Positions 10,076-19,632 of a stretch of 64,000 nucleotides of DNA are shown in pieces. How positions within the stretch are numbered: position 1 is the stretch's first letter; every line of letters starts with the position of its first letter. Under the pieces are notes generated by a model that was not told the DNA's origin, searched no databases, and saw only the letters and a list, made by a program, of their open reading frames with translations. The DNA comes from Paenibacillus sp. Soil522 (GTDB lineage: Bacteria > Bacillota > Bacilli > Paenibacillales > Paenibacillaceae): positions 54,466-118,465 of the forward strand of contig NZ_LMRV01000013.1 in assembly GCF_001428245.1 (NCBI RefSeq), given 5' to 3'. The position numbers were made by a program, and so were the translations under genes.

Positions 10076-10801
10076 TTACCGGCTTACAATCGCTTCCATC
10101 GGAACGGGGATATGCCCGTAATTGGGCTTCGCGCCCCCTGCTGCCCCGCACCATTGCACAGCGTTGGCAATGACCCGCATCACATCCGCATTGTGATAGG
10201 TTGGATAGGTTTCGTGGCCTGGCCTGAAATAGAACACCTTTCCTTGCCCTCTAAAGTAGGTGCAGCCGCTTCGGAACACTTCTCCGCCTTCAAACCAACT
10301 GACGAATACGAGCTCATCGGGAGTCGGAATATCAAAATGCTCGCCGTACATCTCTTCCTGTTCAAGCTCGATATATTCACCGATCCCGGCAGCGATCGGA
10401 TGAGCCGGGTTCACGACCCAAAGCCGCTCCTTCTCGTCCGCCTCCCGCCATTTCAATGCGCAGCTGGTACCCATGAGCTTTTTAAATATTTTCGAATAAT
10501 GACCGGAATGAAGAACGATAAGTCCCATGCCCTGCAAAACGCGTTCATGCACCTTCTCAACAATTCGGTCATCCACCTCGTCATGCGCCATATGCCCCCA
10601 CCAGATCAATACATCCGTATTGTTTAATGTCTGCTCAAGCCCATGCTGCGGTTCATCCAGCGTTGCGCCTTTCGTATCGCAGCCGTAGTCCGCCAAGGAA
10701 CGTGCGATTACGGTATGAATGCCTTCCGGATAGATGGCCTTTGCTTTTTCATTCGTCCGTTCATGACGATATTCATTCCATACGGTAACGCGAGTTTTCA
10801 T
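10076..10801 (-). CDS. ThuA-like domain protein
   Basis: A 241-residue member of the ThuA family (class I glutamine-amidotransferase-like fold), named after a trehalose-utilisation gene of rhizobia; its reaction is not established. Visible traits are [28 protein letters not shown] and the late [18 protein letters not shown]. It starts directly after the Gfo/Idh stop codon (TAG then ATG), so the two are translated as a pair, as is often seen in sugar-oxidising operons. It is the last gene of the module and is followed by a strong terminator. Confidence 0.88.
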   Translation of the reverse strand: MKTRVTVWNEYRHERTNEKAKAIYPEGIHTVIARSLADYGCDTKGATLDEPQHGLEQTLNNTDVLIWWGHMAHDEVDDRIVEKVHERVLQGMGLIVLHSGHYSKIFKKLMGTSCALKWREADEKERLWVVNPAHPIAAGIGEYIELEQEEMYGEHFDIPTPDELVFVSWFEGGEVFRSGCTYFRGQGKVFYFRPGHETYPTYHNADVMRVIANAVQWCGAAGGAKPNYGHIPVPMEAIVSR

Positions 10802-11902
10802 CTATCTTTCTCCTCCTGCTGCTGCGAGATGATTGGACCGGAATTGCTCCAAGGATACTGTCCGTTTGTTTATTGCAGCCTGATAAATAGCTTCAAGCAC
10901 TTCTTGATTGGCATAGCCGTCTACAATTGTAGGCAGCTCCTCACGTACATGGCCGCGTACCATATCGAAGAAATCCTGCATTTGGGTGAGCTCGTATTTG
11001 GACGGCACTTTTTGCACTTCCGTCACAACGGAGGCTTGATGTTCCTCATTGGGGTGAATCCATATTAATTCATTCCCCCGCTCACAGCCTACCAATATCG
11101 TTCCCAGCTCGCCGTAAATCGTCAATTCAAGCTGATTTCCTGAACCGTATGCATTTCTTGACGTTTGGAACACCCCAGTTACCTGTGAATCAAGCGTCGC
11201 CAGAAAACCGGTGAAATCATCTACATCTACCGTACCCTCTGCACCTGCAGCGGGGTCGCGCCGGTTCGTAATAAATGTCTTCATATGTGCCGACACTTCA
11301 TCAAATTCACCAATCATAAACCGGGCCACATCGACCATATGAGAGCCGAGATCGGCGAGTGCGCCGGTGCCCGTAATTTCGCTGCGATAGCGCCAATTCA
11401 TCGGGGTATCGTATACCGGAACTCCCCATGACTGTAAATATTGGACGAAAACATGCCTGATCTGTCCCAGCTTTCCTTGCTTAATCAAATCACGCGCATA
11501 GCGGAAGGAAGGCACATAGCGATAGGAGAAGCCGACCATTGATGGAATCGGATTAGCTAGATATAGCTGATTCAGCTCGCAGGCTTCTTCGTATGTGCGG
11601 GTGAAAGGCTTCTCCGTCATAATGGCTTTGCCCTGCTGCAAACAGCATTTCACTATCCCGAAATGAACATTATTCGGCGTAATGGATAGTACAGCATCCA
11701 CCTCATCGCAAGCGATCAAATCCGAATATTGCTCGAATCTGCGCGCTGCCGGGATGCCTAATTTGTCGCCGGCCCGGTTTACAGCCTCACTTGCCGAATC
11801 GCACAGAGCGGTAATGCGCACCCCTTCCAAACGGGACATGTTTTCCATATGCGAATTAGCCATGCCGCCCATTCCGATCATGCCAACTCTTATTTCTTTC
11901 AT
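10802..11902 (-). CDS. Gfo/Idh/MocA family NAD(P)-dependent oxidoreductase
   Basis: A 366-residue sugar or inositol dehydrogenase-type protein. The N-terminal Rossmann fold has VGMIGMGGMANSHM, and the central motif is EKPFTRTYEEA with the family Glu-Lys-Pro. A C-terminal substrate domain contains DLGSHMVDVARF with the conserved Asp and His. ATG 11902 is preceded by GGAGAG at 7 bases; the longer frame from 11917 lacks a site. It follows the solute-binding lipoprotein gene and precedes thuA. It probably oxidises or reduces a sugar taken up by the adjacent ABC system; the substrate cannot be told from sequence. Confidence 0.92.
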   Translation of the reverse strand: MKEIRVGMIGMGGMANSHMENMSRLEGVRITALCDSASEAVNRAGDKLGIPAARRFEQYSDLIACDEVDAVLSITPNNVHFGIVKCCLQQGKAIMTEKPFTRTYEEACELNQLYLANPIPSMVGFSYRYVPSFRYARDLIKQGKLGQIRHVFVQYLQSWGVPVYDTPMNWRYRSEITGTGALADLGSHMVDVARFMIGEFDEVSAHMKTFITNRRDPAAGAEGTVDVDDFTGFLATLDSQVTGVFQTSRNAYGSGNQLELTIYGELGTILVGCERGNELIWIHPNEEHQASVVTEVQKVPSKYELTQMQDFFDMVRGHVREELPTIVDGYANQEVLEAIYQAAINKRTVSLEQFRSNHLAAAGGER

Positions 11903-11931
11903 ATGATTTCTCTCCATTTCCGGTATAATTG

Positions 11932-13476
11932 CTATTTGTTATTTGCTTTAGCCCAAATGTCCAGCTGTCTTTGCTTCTCCGCAATAATTTTATCCATCCC
12001 TGCCGCTTTCATTTTCTCAACGAATACGGGAATATGCTCTTCAGGATCGACAGAACCTGTTACAATGACGTTTTTGTATTCTTTCTCCACGTTGCTGGTT
12101 GCCGCAATCTCCGTTTTGACAGGCTCAGCATTAAATGTAAATCCTAATGCGCGGGATTTCTCGGCGCTCTCGTTATAGTCCAAATACGATTGCCATTTGT
12201 TCGGATCCTCGTTCGCCCAAATATGAATCAATGGAAGATTGCCAAGCATCCAGTTTCTAGAAGGCGGGTAGCCCGTATTGCCGCCATCTACACCTTCTGG
12301 AAAATCGATGATGTTATCCGATTTTTTGACGTAATGCGTGCCTTCAATCCCGTTAATGAGCAGGTTCATAAGATCGCTGTCTGTAAACAAGAGATTTATG
12401 AACATCATAGCCCGCTCCGGATTTTTTGAAGTGCGCGAAATGGCAAGCACGGCACTGGTTGCATCCGTTGTGCTCGTAAACGGCGACATTAACTGAATTT
12501 CTACCAATTCTGTCCCTTGCGAACGGGAGTTTTCCAGATTGGAGCCCGGCTTGAACGAACCGGTTTGGGCAAACGCTTTGCCCGAGCCTAAAGCTTTGCC
12601 GACGTCTTGCAGAGTAGCCGCATCTTTATTGATATAGCCTGCCAAATACCATTTACGCATCAGCTTTGCGTATTCCATATATTTCGGATCTTCGATTTTA
12701 CTAATGACTTTCAGCCCTTCGCCAGTGCGGACAAGCTCTCCCGGACCGTCGCCCAGCAAATCGTAATAACCGTAATCAAGAATGGCCGCGTTCGGGGAAG
12801 CCCCTCCGTTGACGATAAACGGCGTGACGCCCGGTTCATTGTCTTTAATGGTTTTCAGCAGCGGCTCCAAATCCGCCAGTTCTTTTACTTTCGACAGGTC
12901 GAACTTATATTTGTCCACCAGATCCTTTCGCAAAATCAAGCCTTTGTCAGCCGCAAATTCCTTATTAGCGACCATACCGTACAATTTGCCGTCCACTTTG
13001 GCAGCGTTGACGATTTCCGGATTGATCGTATCCAAGAAAGCTCCGCCATACTTTTTCACCAAATCGTCCAAGGGCAGAAATTGACCTTTGCCGACCTGCT
13101 GCGAGAAGCCGTTCCAGCCTGCCGAGAAGATGAGATCGAACGCTTCGTTGGACGTAAACATAAGGTTCGTCTTATCCCCCCATGCACTCCAATCGATCGA
13201 ACGGATTTCAAGCGTTGCATTGATTTTCTCTTTCAAAATCACATTCACTTTATCCAAAACGAGCTGTTCATCTTTAGGCTGCGAGCCCGGAAGCACAAGA
13301 ACCATTTTGTACGGATCAAGCTTCTTCTCTGCTGTTTCGCCGTTGTTAGCGTTTGCCGCTTCGCCCTTATGATTGCTGCTTACATCAGGAGTGTTCGAAT
13401 TGCCGCAGCCAGACGCAATAAGTGAAATAACAAGCACCATAAGCAGCCAAACGTAGTACCCTCTTCTTTGTTTCAT
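11932..13476 (-). CDS. Extracellular solute-binding lipoprotein of a sugar ABC transporter
   Basis: A 514-residue secreted lipoprotein. The signal peptide is followed by lipobox IASGC (Cys at residue 24). The mature part resembles the large LplA-type binding proteins paired with LplB/LplC permeases: LPGSQPKDEQLVLDKVN early, then SWIDW-like RSIDWSAWGDK and a late MLGNLPLIHIW region. It presents an unidentified oligosaccharide or sugar acid to the permeases encoded just upstream. The ATG follows GGGAGGGG. No ATP-binding subunit is in the window, so a shared MsmX-like ATPase encoded elsewhere is likely. Confidence 0.92.
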   Translation of the reverse strand: MKQRRGYYVWLLMVLVISLIASGCGNSNTPDVSSNHKGEAANANNGETAEKKLDPYKMVLVLPGSQPKDEQLVLDKVNVILKEKINATLEIRSIDWSAWGDKTNLMFTSNEAFDLIFSAGWNGFSQQVGKGQFLPLDDLVKKYGGAFLDTINPEIVNAAKVDGKLYGMVANKEFAADKGLILRKDLVDKYKFDLSKVKELADLEPLLKTIKDNEPGVTPFIVNGGASPNAAILDYGYYDLLGDGPGELVRTGEGLKVISKIEDPKYMEYAKLMRKWYLAGYINKDAATLQDVGKALGSGKAFAQTGSFKPGSNLENSRSQGTELVEIQLMSPFTSTTDATSAVLAISRTSKNPERAMMFINLLFTDSDLMNLLINGIEGTHYVKKSDNIIDFPEGVDGGNTGYPPSRNWMLGNLPLIHIWANEDPNKWQSYLDYNESAEKSRALGFTFNAEPVKTEIAATSNVEKEYKNVIVTGSVDPEEHIPVFVEKMKAAGMDKIIAEKQRQLDIWAKANNK

Positions 13477-13540
13477 CGTGATACCCCTCCCATATGTTTA
13501 ATGAAAACATCTATACTAAACTGGCCCGTTTGCTCCAGCA

Positions 13541-14428
13541 TTAGCCTTTCACAGCACCAACCGTCATCCCTTGCACAATATATCGTTGGAAGAACGGATA
13601 CGCGAGCACGATCGGTCCAAGCCCGACAACCGCCATCGCCATCCTGACCGTTTCCGTCGGAACGCTCGCCAGCAATTGCGATTGAAGCGCGCCTGTCGTC
13701 TGATTCAGCACGACTTGTATGTCCGTTAATGTTTTGTTCAATAAATACTGGATACTGTACATATCGATATCATTAATATAGATCAAGCTGTTGTACCAGT
13801 CATTCCAGTAGGCAAGTGTCATAAACAAACCAATCGTCGCCATAACGGGCAGAGACAGCCGCAGGACGATTTGAAAAAAGATACGCAGCTCGCCTGCTCC
13901 ATCCATCGAAGCCGATTCAATGACCTCCGGCGGAATCGTCGTTGTGAAGAACGTTCTCATTATGAGTACGTTGAAGCCCCCGATCAGAAGGTTCGGTAAA
14001 ATTAACGCCAGAAGCGTATTATTGATATTCAGCACATTCGTATAAACCAAATACCAGGGCACAAGTCCCCCATTAAAGAGCATGGTGAAAAATACGTAGA
14101 AGGTCAGTGCTTTCCGCAGCGGGAAATCTTTGCGCGAGATGGGGTAAGCAAAGAGCGCCGTGAGCAACAGTCCGCAAATCGTACCTATGACCGTCACGAA
14201 TATCGTTACCCCGTAAGCATTTATGATAGTCGAAGAATCGTAGAACAGGTAAACGTATGCGCTAAAATCGATTATTTCAGGAAAGAAGGAGTAACCGTTG
14301 CGCAGAAGTGATTTTTCCTCCGTAATGGATACCATGAATATAAGAAGCAATGGAAAGACCGTCGCCGCGACGTACAAAACGAAAAACAGATGGATGATAA
14401 ACTGCGGGCTCCTTTTTAGTAAAGTCAT
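13541..14428 (-). CDS. Carbohydrate ABC transporter permease (LplC/YtcP type)
   Basis: A 295-residue inner-membrane protein with about six membrane segments. The binding-protein-dependent permease loop that contacts the ATPase is seen at VIESASMDGAGELRIFFQIVL (EAA-type motif, about residues 195-215). The product ends VQGMTVGAVKG, the usual C-terminus of this subfamily. It sits 18 bases after the partner permease gene and 64 bases before the binding-protein gene. Confidence 0.94.
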   Translation of the reverse strand: MTLLKRSPQFIIHLFFVLYVAATVFPLLLIFMVSITEEKSLLRNGYSFFPEIIDFSAYVYLFYDSSTIINAYGVTIFVTVIGTICGLLLTALFAYPISRKDFPLRKALTFYVFFTMLFNGGLVPWYLVYTNVLNINNTLLALILPNLLIGGFNVLIMRTFFTTTIPPEVIESASMDGAGELRIFFQIVLRLSLPVMATIGLFMTLAYWNDWYNSLIYINDIDMYSIQYLLNKTLTDIQVVLNQTTGALQSQLLASVPTETVRMAMAVVGLGPIVLAYPFFQRYIVQGMTVGAVKG

Positions 14429-14446
14429 TGCCTTGTTCCCCCTAGC

Positions 14447-15391
14447 CTAAAATAGCGCGTGATCGCTGTTTATTTTTCTGACGATGTAATTTACGCCGAA
14501 GATGACCAGAAATCCGAGCACCGATTGATACAAGCCGGCCGCTGAAGCCATCCCGACGTCTCCCATCTGCAATAACGCACGATACACATAGGTGTCAATC
14601 ACATCCGTAGTGGAAATTAGTGCCCCCGAATTCATCGGAACCTGATAAAACAGCCCGAAATCCGCATTGAAAATTTTGCCCACCTGCAGCAGCGTCAAAA
14701 TCATGATGACAGGCATAAGAAGCGGAACGGTAATCGAACGCACCTGCTGCCATTTGCTTGCCCCGTCCAGCGTTGCGGCTTCGTAATATTCGGTGTCTAT
14801 ACCGACGATGGCCGCCAAATAAATAATGCTGAAATATCCGACGCTTTTCCACACATTTACGATTGTCAAAATATAAGGCCAATACTTTGGTTCGCTATAC
14901 CAGGTAATGGCATTCATCCCTAGCGGTTCAAGAATTAATTTGTTAATAAATCCGTACTCCACGCTCAGAAAACTAAATGCAAGGTAACTGACAATGACTG
15001 CCGAAAGCAAATAGGGAAGCAGAATAATGCTTTGATAAAACCGCGACATTAGCTTTTTTTTCAGCTCGTTCAGCAATATGGAAACTCCGACGCCTAGTAT
15101 AACGTTAATGAGAATAAATAATGCGTTGTAGAGCACCGTATTGCGCGTAATCAGATAAGCCCTATCCGTCCGAAACAGAAACTCAAAATTTTTAAAGCCG
15201 ACCCAATCGCTGCCAAGTATGCCTAGCGCGTAATTTAAATCTTTAAACGCAATAATGATTCCGAACATCGGCAAATAATTGTTGATTAGAAAATACAGGA
15301 TGCCCGGCACTGTCATCAGCAGCAAAATGTGATGCTTTCTAAGCTTCTTCCAGAAGGATGCCCTGCTGCTTCCCGTCATTATGGCTTTCAA
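14447..15391 (-). CDS. Carbohydrate ABC transporter permease (LplB type)
   Basis: A membrane permease of about 314 residues. It begins with a basic stretch (SFWKKLRKHH) and a membrane helix (ILLLMTVPGILYFLI). The EAA loop is at EYYEAATLDGASKWQQVRSI, and the protein ends in VNYIVRKINSDHALF. The start is uncertain: the longest frame opens at 15448, TTG 15391 has GGAG nine bases upstream, and ATG 15379 is also possible. It is the first gene of the transport operon, separated from the regulator by a terminator and repeat DNA. Confidence 0.9.
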   Translation of the reverse strand: MKAIMTGSSRASFWKKLRKHHILLLMTVPGILYFLINNYLPMFGIIIAFKDLNYALGILGSDWVGFKNFEFLFRTDRAYLITRNTVLYNALFILINVILGVGVSILLNELKKKLMSRFYQSIILLPYLLSAVIVSYLAFSFLSVEYGFINKLILEPLGMNAITWYSEPKYWPYILTIVNVWKSVGYFSIIYLAAIVGIDTEYYEAATLDGASKWQQVRSITVPLLMPVIMILTLLQVGKIFNADFGLFYQVPMNSGALISTTDVIDTYVYRALLQMGDVGMASAAGLYQSVLGFLVIFGVNYIVRKINSDHALF

Positions 15392-15493
15392 TATGCATCG
15401 CTCCAAATCGTTGTTTACTATAGAGCAATCATATCTTGTTCTGAGCATTCGACCTACCTCTTAAATGACTTGATCGATACGGATTGTGACATT

Positions 15494-15512
15494 CAAGCGG
15501 AAACGGCAGAAG
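15494..15512. repeat. Fragment of dispersed repeat
   Basis: CAAGCGGAAACGGCAGAAG is a variant of the left end of the repeat that starts 34 bases further on. It looks like a partial tandem copy. Confidence 0.4.
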
Positions 15513-15527
15513 TCCTCCTTGCGGGGC

Positions 15528-15620
15528 CAAGCGTAAACGGCTGACGCCGACTCTGGCGGCAAAAGCTCGTTTCGCGGTGAAATATAAGCAGAAATAAGGG
15601 TGAAACTTATACATTCTTAT
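15528..15620. repeat. Dispersed repeat, full-length copy B
   Basis: This copy matches 5111-5204 block by block over about 93 bases, by eye roughly four bases in five. The left hairpin has changed on both sides (CGGC...GCCG kept), as expected if the structure matters. It lies in the 309-base gap between the response-regulator and permease genes, which otherwise holds a terminator and presumably the transport operon promoter. Confidence 0.7.
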
Positions 15621-15625
15621 ATTTA

Positions 15626-15658
15626 AAAAAAAGAGCCTGTGCTGGGCACATGACTCTT
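15626..15658 (-). terminator. Terminator after the response regulator gene
   Basis: On the minus strand, AGAGTCATGTGC pairs with GCACAGGCTCT with a small bulge and is followed by eight T residues. It separates the two-component genes from the transport operon. Confidence 0.75.
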
Positions 15659-15700
15659 CGTAAAGGGGCTCGGCATGTAACTTGAACGCTCAAACGCCAG

Positions 15701-17314
15701 CTATTGGTTTTTGGAAAATTGCTTACGGTACTCCTGCGGATTTAGCCCGTAATATTTACGGTACAGCTTGGAGAAATGCGAAAAGTTTGTGTAATGAAAC
15801 ATTTTAGCTATGTTACTGACGGTCTCGCTCGTGTTCAGCAGCAGCTCGTTAACCTTTTTCATTTTCTCCTGGATCATATAATCAGAAAGACTCATCCCGC
15901 ATTCCTTGCGGAACAGTCTCGATAAATAGGCAGGGTTAATGTGGACGCTTGCCGCCAAGCTTTCACGGGACATCTCATCGAACAGATGAATATCAATAAA
16001 TCGCTTTACTTTCTCCACAATCGTCGACTCTTTATTCTTATCGGACAAATGATTGCATGCCTCCCGGATCATCCGCATCGTCCATGCCCGTAATTGAACG
16101 AGCGACTTTGTAGCTGTTGACGGGTCAAGATCCACGCTGCTTCCGAGCACCGCATGAGCAGGCACACCGCGTTTCTGCAGCACATAAAATACGGTCTGCA
16201 AAAGTCCGTGATAAATGATCGTCAGCGTCTCTCCCTTTATACCTGCATCCGCTCCCAGCCTGTCGAACATTTCGGAAGAAATTTTTTGCAGCTGATCATA
16301 CTGTGCTTGCTCCAGCAGTTCTGCCCATTCAAAAAATGCAGGCAGATGAACCTCTTTCGCGGAGGGAGCCTGTTCCTTATAAAACATTACCGCCTTGCTG
16401 GCGGTGACATTGTTCCTCTCCATTTGAAGCAGCGCGTTGTAAGACTGCGATACGGAGGTAAGCACAGACCACTCGCCGATGTAGCACGATATCGAGCTGT
16501 ACAAGTATGTCGAGCATGCTTCGATATAAGCTTGGCATCTTTTCTTCATCCGGTCAAAAGAAAGCGTCTGCTCCTTCGTTCCATCGTCAAAGAGCAATGC
16601 AAAAATAACACCGTTGCCGTCCTGGACAACTTGACCTGCATCGTTTTGGAGCAATAGCTCTTCGGCCGTTTTCCGCAAAGCATACTCCATCACTTCTTCA
16701 TCCCGCGTGTTGAATGGCTTCTCCCACTTCTCCATACTGATTAAGACCGGAAGCACTTTATAATCGGACTTAATAGGGATGTCATTTATGGCTAGCGCCC
16801 GTTCGATATGCGACTGCAAAGGAACGATCCGCTGCCACATCAAATCCTGCCAAAATCGCTCATAGAGAACCGTTTTGTTCGATTCCCACATTTTATAGTA
16901 CTTCATGTAGATCTCATTTTGCCGCTTATCCCTTTTCACTTCGAGCTGCTGGTCCAGTGCTTTATTCACTGTCAATTTTAATACATCGAAATCAACCGGC
17001 TTAAGCAAATAATCGAAGCTGCCAAGGTGAATAGCTTGCTGTGCATAGGCGAAATCAGCGTGACATGTCAAAAAGATGATCGGAATGAAAGGAAACTGCT
17101 TCCTCACCCACTCTGCCAGCTCGATCCCGTTTTGTCCTGGCATTTCAATATCGCAAAGGATGATATCAACCTCTGTTTGAGCAAGTCTTGCTTTCGCCTG
17201 ATCCGCATTATGCGCCTCGTAAATGTCTGTGAATCCCAGGCTGCCCCAATCAACGCCGGACTTGATTCCCTCTACAGCAAACCATTCGTCATCCACTATT
17301 AACAATTTATGCAT
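15701..17314 (-). CDS. Response regulator with AraC-type DNA-binding domain (YesN type)
   Basis: A 537-residue transcription regulator. The receiver domain (residues 1-125) has the acidic pair in IVDDEWFA, the phospho-acceptor Asp in DIILCDIEMPGQNG and the Lys in YLLKPVDFD. A long middle region of unknown fold follows, and the C-terminal 100 residues are an AraC/XylS double helix-turn-helix (INPAYLSRLFRKECGMSLSDY; IAKMFHYTNFSHFSKLYRKY). It starts 18 bases after the sensor kinase gene. Such pairs usually switch on the adjacent sugar ABC operon; that target is inferred from position. Confidence 0.95.
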   Translation of the reverse strand: MHKLLIVDDEWFAVEGIKSGVDWGSLGFTDIYEAHNADQAKARLAQTEVDIILCDIEMPGQNGIELAEWVRKQFPFIPIIFLTCHADFAYAQQAIHLGSFDYLLKPVDFDVLKLTVNKALDQQLEVKRDKRQNEIYMKYYKMWESNKTVLYERFWQDLMWQRIVPLQSHIERALAINDIPIKSDYKVLPVLISMEKWEKPFNTRDEEVMEYALRKTAEELLLQNDAGQVVQDGNGVIFALLFDDGTKEQTLSFDRMKKRCQAYIEACSTYLYSSISCYIGEWSVLTSVSQSYNALLQMERNNVTASKAVMFYKEQAPSAKEVHLPAFFEWAELLEQAQYDQLQKISSEMFDRLGADAGIKGETLTIIYHGLLQTVFYVLQKRGVPAHAVLGSSVDLDPSTATKSLVQLRAWTMRMIREACNHLSDKNKESTIVEKVKRFIDIHLFDEMSRESLAASVHINPAYLSRLFRKECGMSLSDYMIQEKMKKVNELLLNTSETVSNIAKMFHYTNFSHFSKLYRKYYGLNPQEYRKQFSKNQ

Positions 17315-17332
17315 ATTTCAGCCCAGCTCCTT

Positions 17333-19075
17333 TCACTCGGAATGAATCCGGAATGGAATCATTAATTTAATACAGGTCCCTTTGGGCTCGCCGGGGGTTA
17401 TGACTATCTGTGCGGCAGCACCGTATTGAAGCTTAAGCCGCTCACGCACATTCCATATGCCTAAATTGCCCTCACCGGAATAAAGAAAGGAATGAACATC
17501 GTTCAGCTCGGCGATCTGCTCCTCCGATATTCCTCTTCCATTATCGAGAATGATAATTTCATAAGCGGGATTCTCTTCTGTCTCCGAAATCCCCCATCTC
17601 ACATGGACCTCAATTTTAAAGGGCTCATCACTCATTTCAAACCCATGCTTAATCGCATTTTCCACGAACGGCTGTATAAGCAATGGCGGGATTGCCGCCT
17701 GCTCCAGTCCCTGCTCCACAGACAGCTCAAACTTTAAATAGTTCGGAAAGCGCAGCCGCTGAATTTCCAAATAACTTTCGATATGCTCCAGCTCATTGGC
17801 TACGCTTACAAAGCTCACGTTCGTACGCGTCACGAACCGGAAATATTTTGAGATATGCATGGACATTCGTTTAATTAAGTCGTTTTTGTTCAGCTCTGCC
17901 AAATTGTATATGATATTAATCGCGTTTAGTAAAAAATGCGGGTTTATTTGCGCTTGCAAATGTTTTAATTCGGCCTTTTGGGTTCGGATTTTCTCCTCAT
18001 ATACGTTAATTTTCAGATCCTGAATTTCAGCCGCCATATCGTTAAACGTATCGTTTATAATCGAAAATTCCTTTGATTTCTCATTGCCCAGCCGCGCTTT
18101 GAGCTCTCCCCTTTTTATTTGTCTCATCCCTTTTATCAAATCGCTCATTGGCTTCAATAGCGTATTTCGCAGAAACAATAAATAAATGGAGAGCACGGCT
18201 GCTCCAACTAAAGGTATGAGATAAATAAGACGCTGAAAGTATGGGAGCTGCTGCAGCAGCTGCGATTCGGGTACAAGCACGGATAAGTAAACATCGGAAA
18301 ACTCCGATTTTGTGGCGACTATAATATAATCAGCCTCTCCCTCAAGCACACGGTACGGCTCATTTACAGAAGGCAGCATAAGCTTATTGCCTCGTACCAT
18401 TTCTCCAATCGATGTATCTGTCAAAATCGTTCCGTTTTCCGATACGAACATCGCTTGTCCGCTTTCCCCGATGTCCAAATAAAGAAAAGGAACCATCAAA
18501 CGATTCATATCAATCCAAATGCCCATCACTTGGCCATAATCGGTCTTCACAAACCGAACAATCGCCGATTGTCCGCTATACTGTATGACTTTCCACTTTT
18601 TCTCCGCAAGCGAAGCATCATCTTGCCGGGTGAGGAAATCGCGCAATGCTGAGCTCGCATCCTCGTAATCGGTAACGTCTCCGCCTCTATATACGGTACT
18701 AAGAAGCTCGTCATTATCCGGCGAATATACAAAGATCATATTCACATGCTCGAAGCTGCTCATATCCGCAACCATCTGATTTTGAGTCCGCACTTTAGCA
18801 AAAAAATAGTTAGCGCTGCCGGGCTCAGACGTTGCGTATGTCGTCAAATCCGAATTTTTCGCAATATAATTGTAAATATAGTTTTCGCCATCCTCAAGTG
18901 TCCGGTCAATTTCATTCATATACATGGAAAGCATATTTTTCGTCGATTGGCCTACCTGATTGCGAACGACGTCCATCGCATAATAATTGATATAAATCAG
19001 CAAACAAAACAAAGGTACCGTAACCGCCAAAAAGCCGACTATTAATCTAAACCGCAATGACGCTTTATTTTTCAT
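17333..19075 (-). CDS. Sensor histidine kinase (YesM type)
   Basis: A 580-residue membrane sensor. Residues 8-30 form a first membrane helix and a second lies near 285-305, enclosing a large extracytoplasmic sensing region. A HAMP linker follows (LIKGMRQIKRGELKARLGNEKS). The His_kinase domain has the phospho-acceptor motif LQAQINPHFLLNAINIIYNL, and the ATPase part shows the N box PFVENAIKHGF and G box IILDNGRGIS. The start ATG follows AAAGGAAAG. It is the first gene of a two-gene unit with the response regulator. Confidence 0.95.
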   Translation of the reverse strand: MKNKASLRFRLIVGFLAVTVPLFCLLIYINYYAMDVVRNQVGQSTKNMLSMYMNEIDRTLEDGENYIYNYIAKNSDLTTYATSEPGSANYFFAKVRTQNQMVADMSSFEHVNMIFVYSPDNDELLSTVYRGGDVTDYEDASSALRDFLTRQDDASLAEKKWKVIQYSGQSAIVRFVKTDYGQVMGIWIDMNRLMVPFLYLDIGESGQAMFVSENGTILTDTSIGEMVRGNKLMLPSVNEPYRVLEGEADYIIVATKSEFSDVYLSVLVPESQLLQQLPYFQRLIYLIPLVGAAVLSIYLLFLRNTLLKPMSDLIKGMRQIKRGELKARLGNEKSKEFSIINDTFNDMAAEIQDLKINVYEEKIRTQKAELKHLQAQINPHFLLNAINIIYNLAELNKNDLIKRMSMHISKYFRFVTRTNVSFVSVANELEHIESYLEIQRLRFPNYLKFELSVEQGLEQAAIPPLLIQPFVENAIKHGFEMSDEPFKIEVHVRWGISETEENPAYEIIILDNGRGISEEQIAELNDVHSFLYSGEGNLGIWNVRERLKLQYGAAAQIVITPGEPKGTCIKLMIPFRIHSE

Positions 19076-19162
19076 ATGCAGTCTTTCCTTTTCATTGAGG
19101 TATGGGGTGAAAGGACTTTTCCTTATTCCATTCTATATCATTTTAATAGAATTGACTGTACA

Positions 19163-19203
19163 TAAAAAGGATGCTCAGCAGCCTTTCACTACTGACGCAT
19201 CCT
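19163..19203 (-). terminator. Terminator after the 133-residue hypothetical gene
   Basis: On the minus strand AGGATGC-G-TCAGTAG pairs with CTGCTGA-GCATCCT, with one bulged base and one G-U pair, followed by TTTTT. It isolates the sensor kinase gene from the gene upstream of it. Confidence 0.8.
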
Positions 19204-19230
19204 CTCGTCCTGCAAGTCCATTAACGGCCG

Positions 19231-19632
19231 TTACAGCAGCTGCATTGATTCGATATGCCGTTTTGTCGTCTCCGTGCCAAACTTATGCAGCTGCTCGTAA
19301 ATTCGTTGAATCAGCTCGTCATAGCCGCCACTCATTTCGCTGTCGCTAGCAGAACCGTACGGGTGGCTGGTAAAATGATACATTTCCGCCTCATCCATGC
19401 TGGACAGCTCATCAAACAGCTCCCTAAGCTTTATATGCTCTTCCTCATTCACTATTATCTCAAGCTCATATGCAGCTGCTTGTGGGTCCTCTAATATTTG
19501 TCCCGCCTGAACCGATACGTAATAAGTCTTGCGCTCCCCGCCGCCATCATCTTTTTCAACCATTAATCGCGTGCTCCTTCCTGCTTCCTTAACTTTTACA
19601 GCCACCACTAGCATCCCCCTTCGGACAGACAT
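19231..19632 (-). CDS. Conserved-looking hypothetical protein
   Basis: I do not recognise this 133-residue acidic, soluble protein. It has a beta-rich first half (LVVAVKVKEAGRSTRLMVEK, TYYVSVQAGQILED) and a helical second half ending in EQLHKFGTETTKRHIES. No signal peptide, cysteine cluster or catalytic motif is visible. The start is unclear: ATG 19632 has AAAGGG close upstream and GTG 19608 has AAGGGGG six bases upstream. It is divergent from asnB and has its own terminator, so it is probably a monocistronic gene. Confidence 0.65.
   Translation of the reverse strand: MSVRRGMLVVAVKVKEAGRSTRLMVEKDDGGGERKTYYVSVQAGQILEDPQAAAYELEIIVNEEEHIKLRELFDELSSMDEAEMYHFTSHPYGSASDSEMSGGYDELIQRIYEQLHKFGTETTKRHIESMQLL

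Noticed and set aside
12607..13425. Open frame of 272 codons opposite the solute-binding protein gene
   Set aside because: Antisense shadow of a clear lipoprotein gene, without a domain or start signal.
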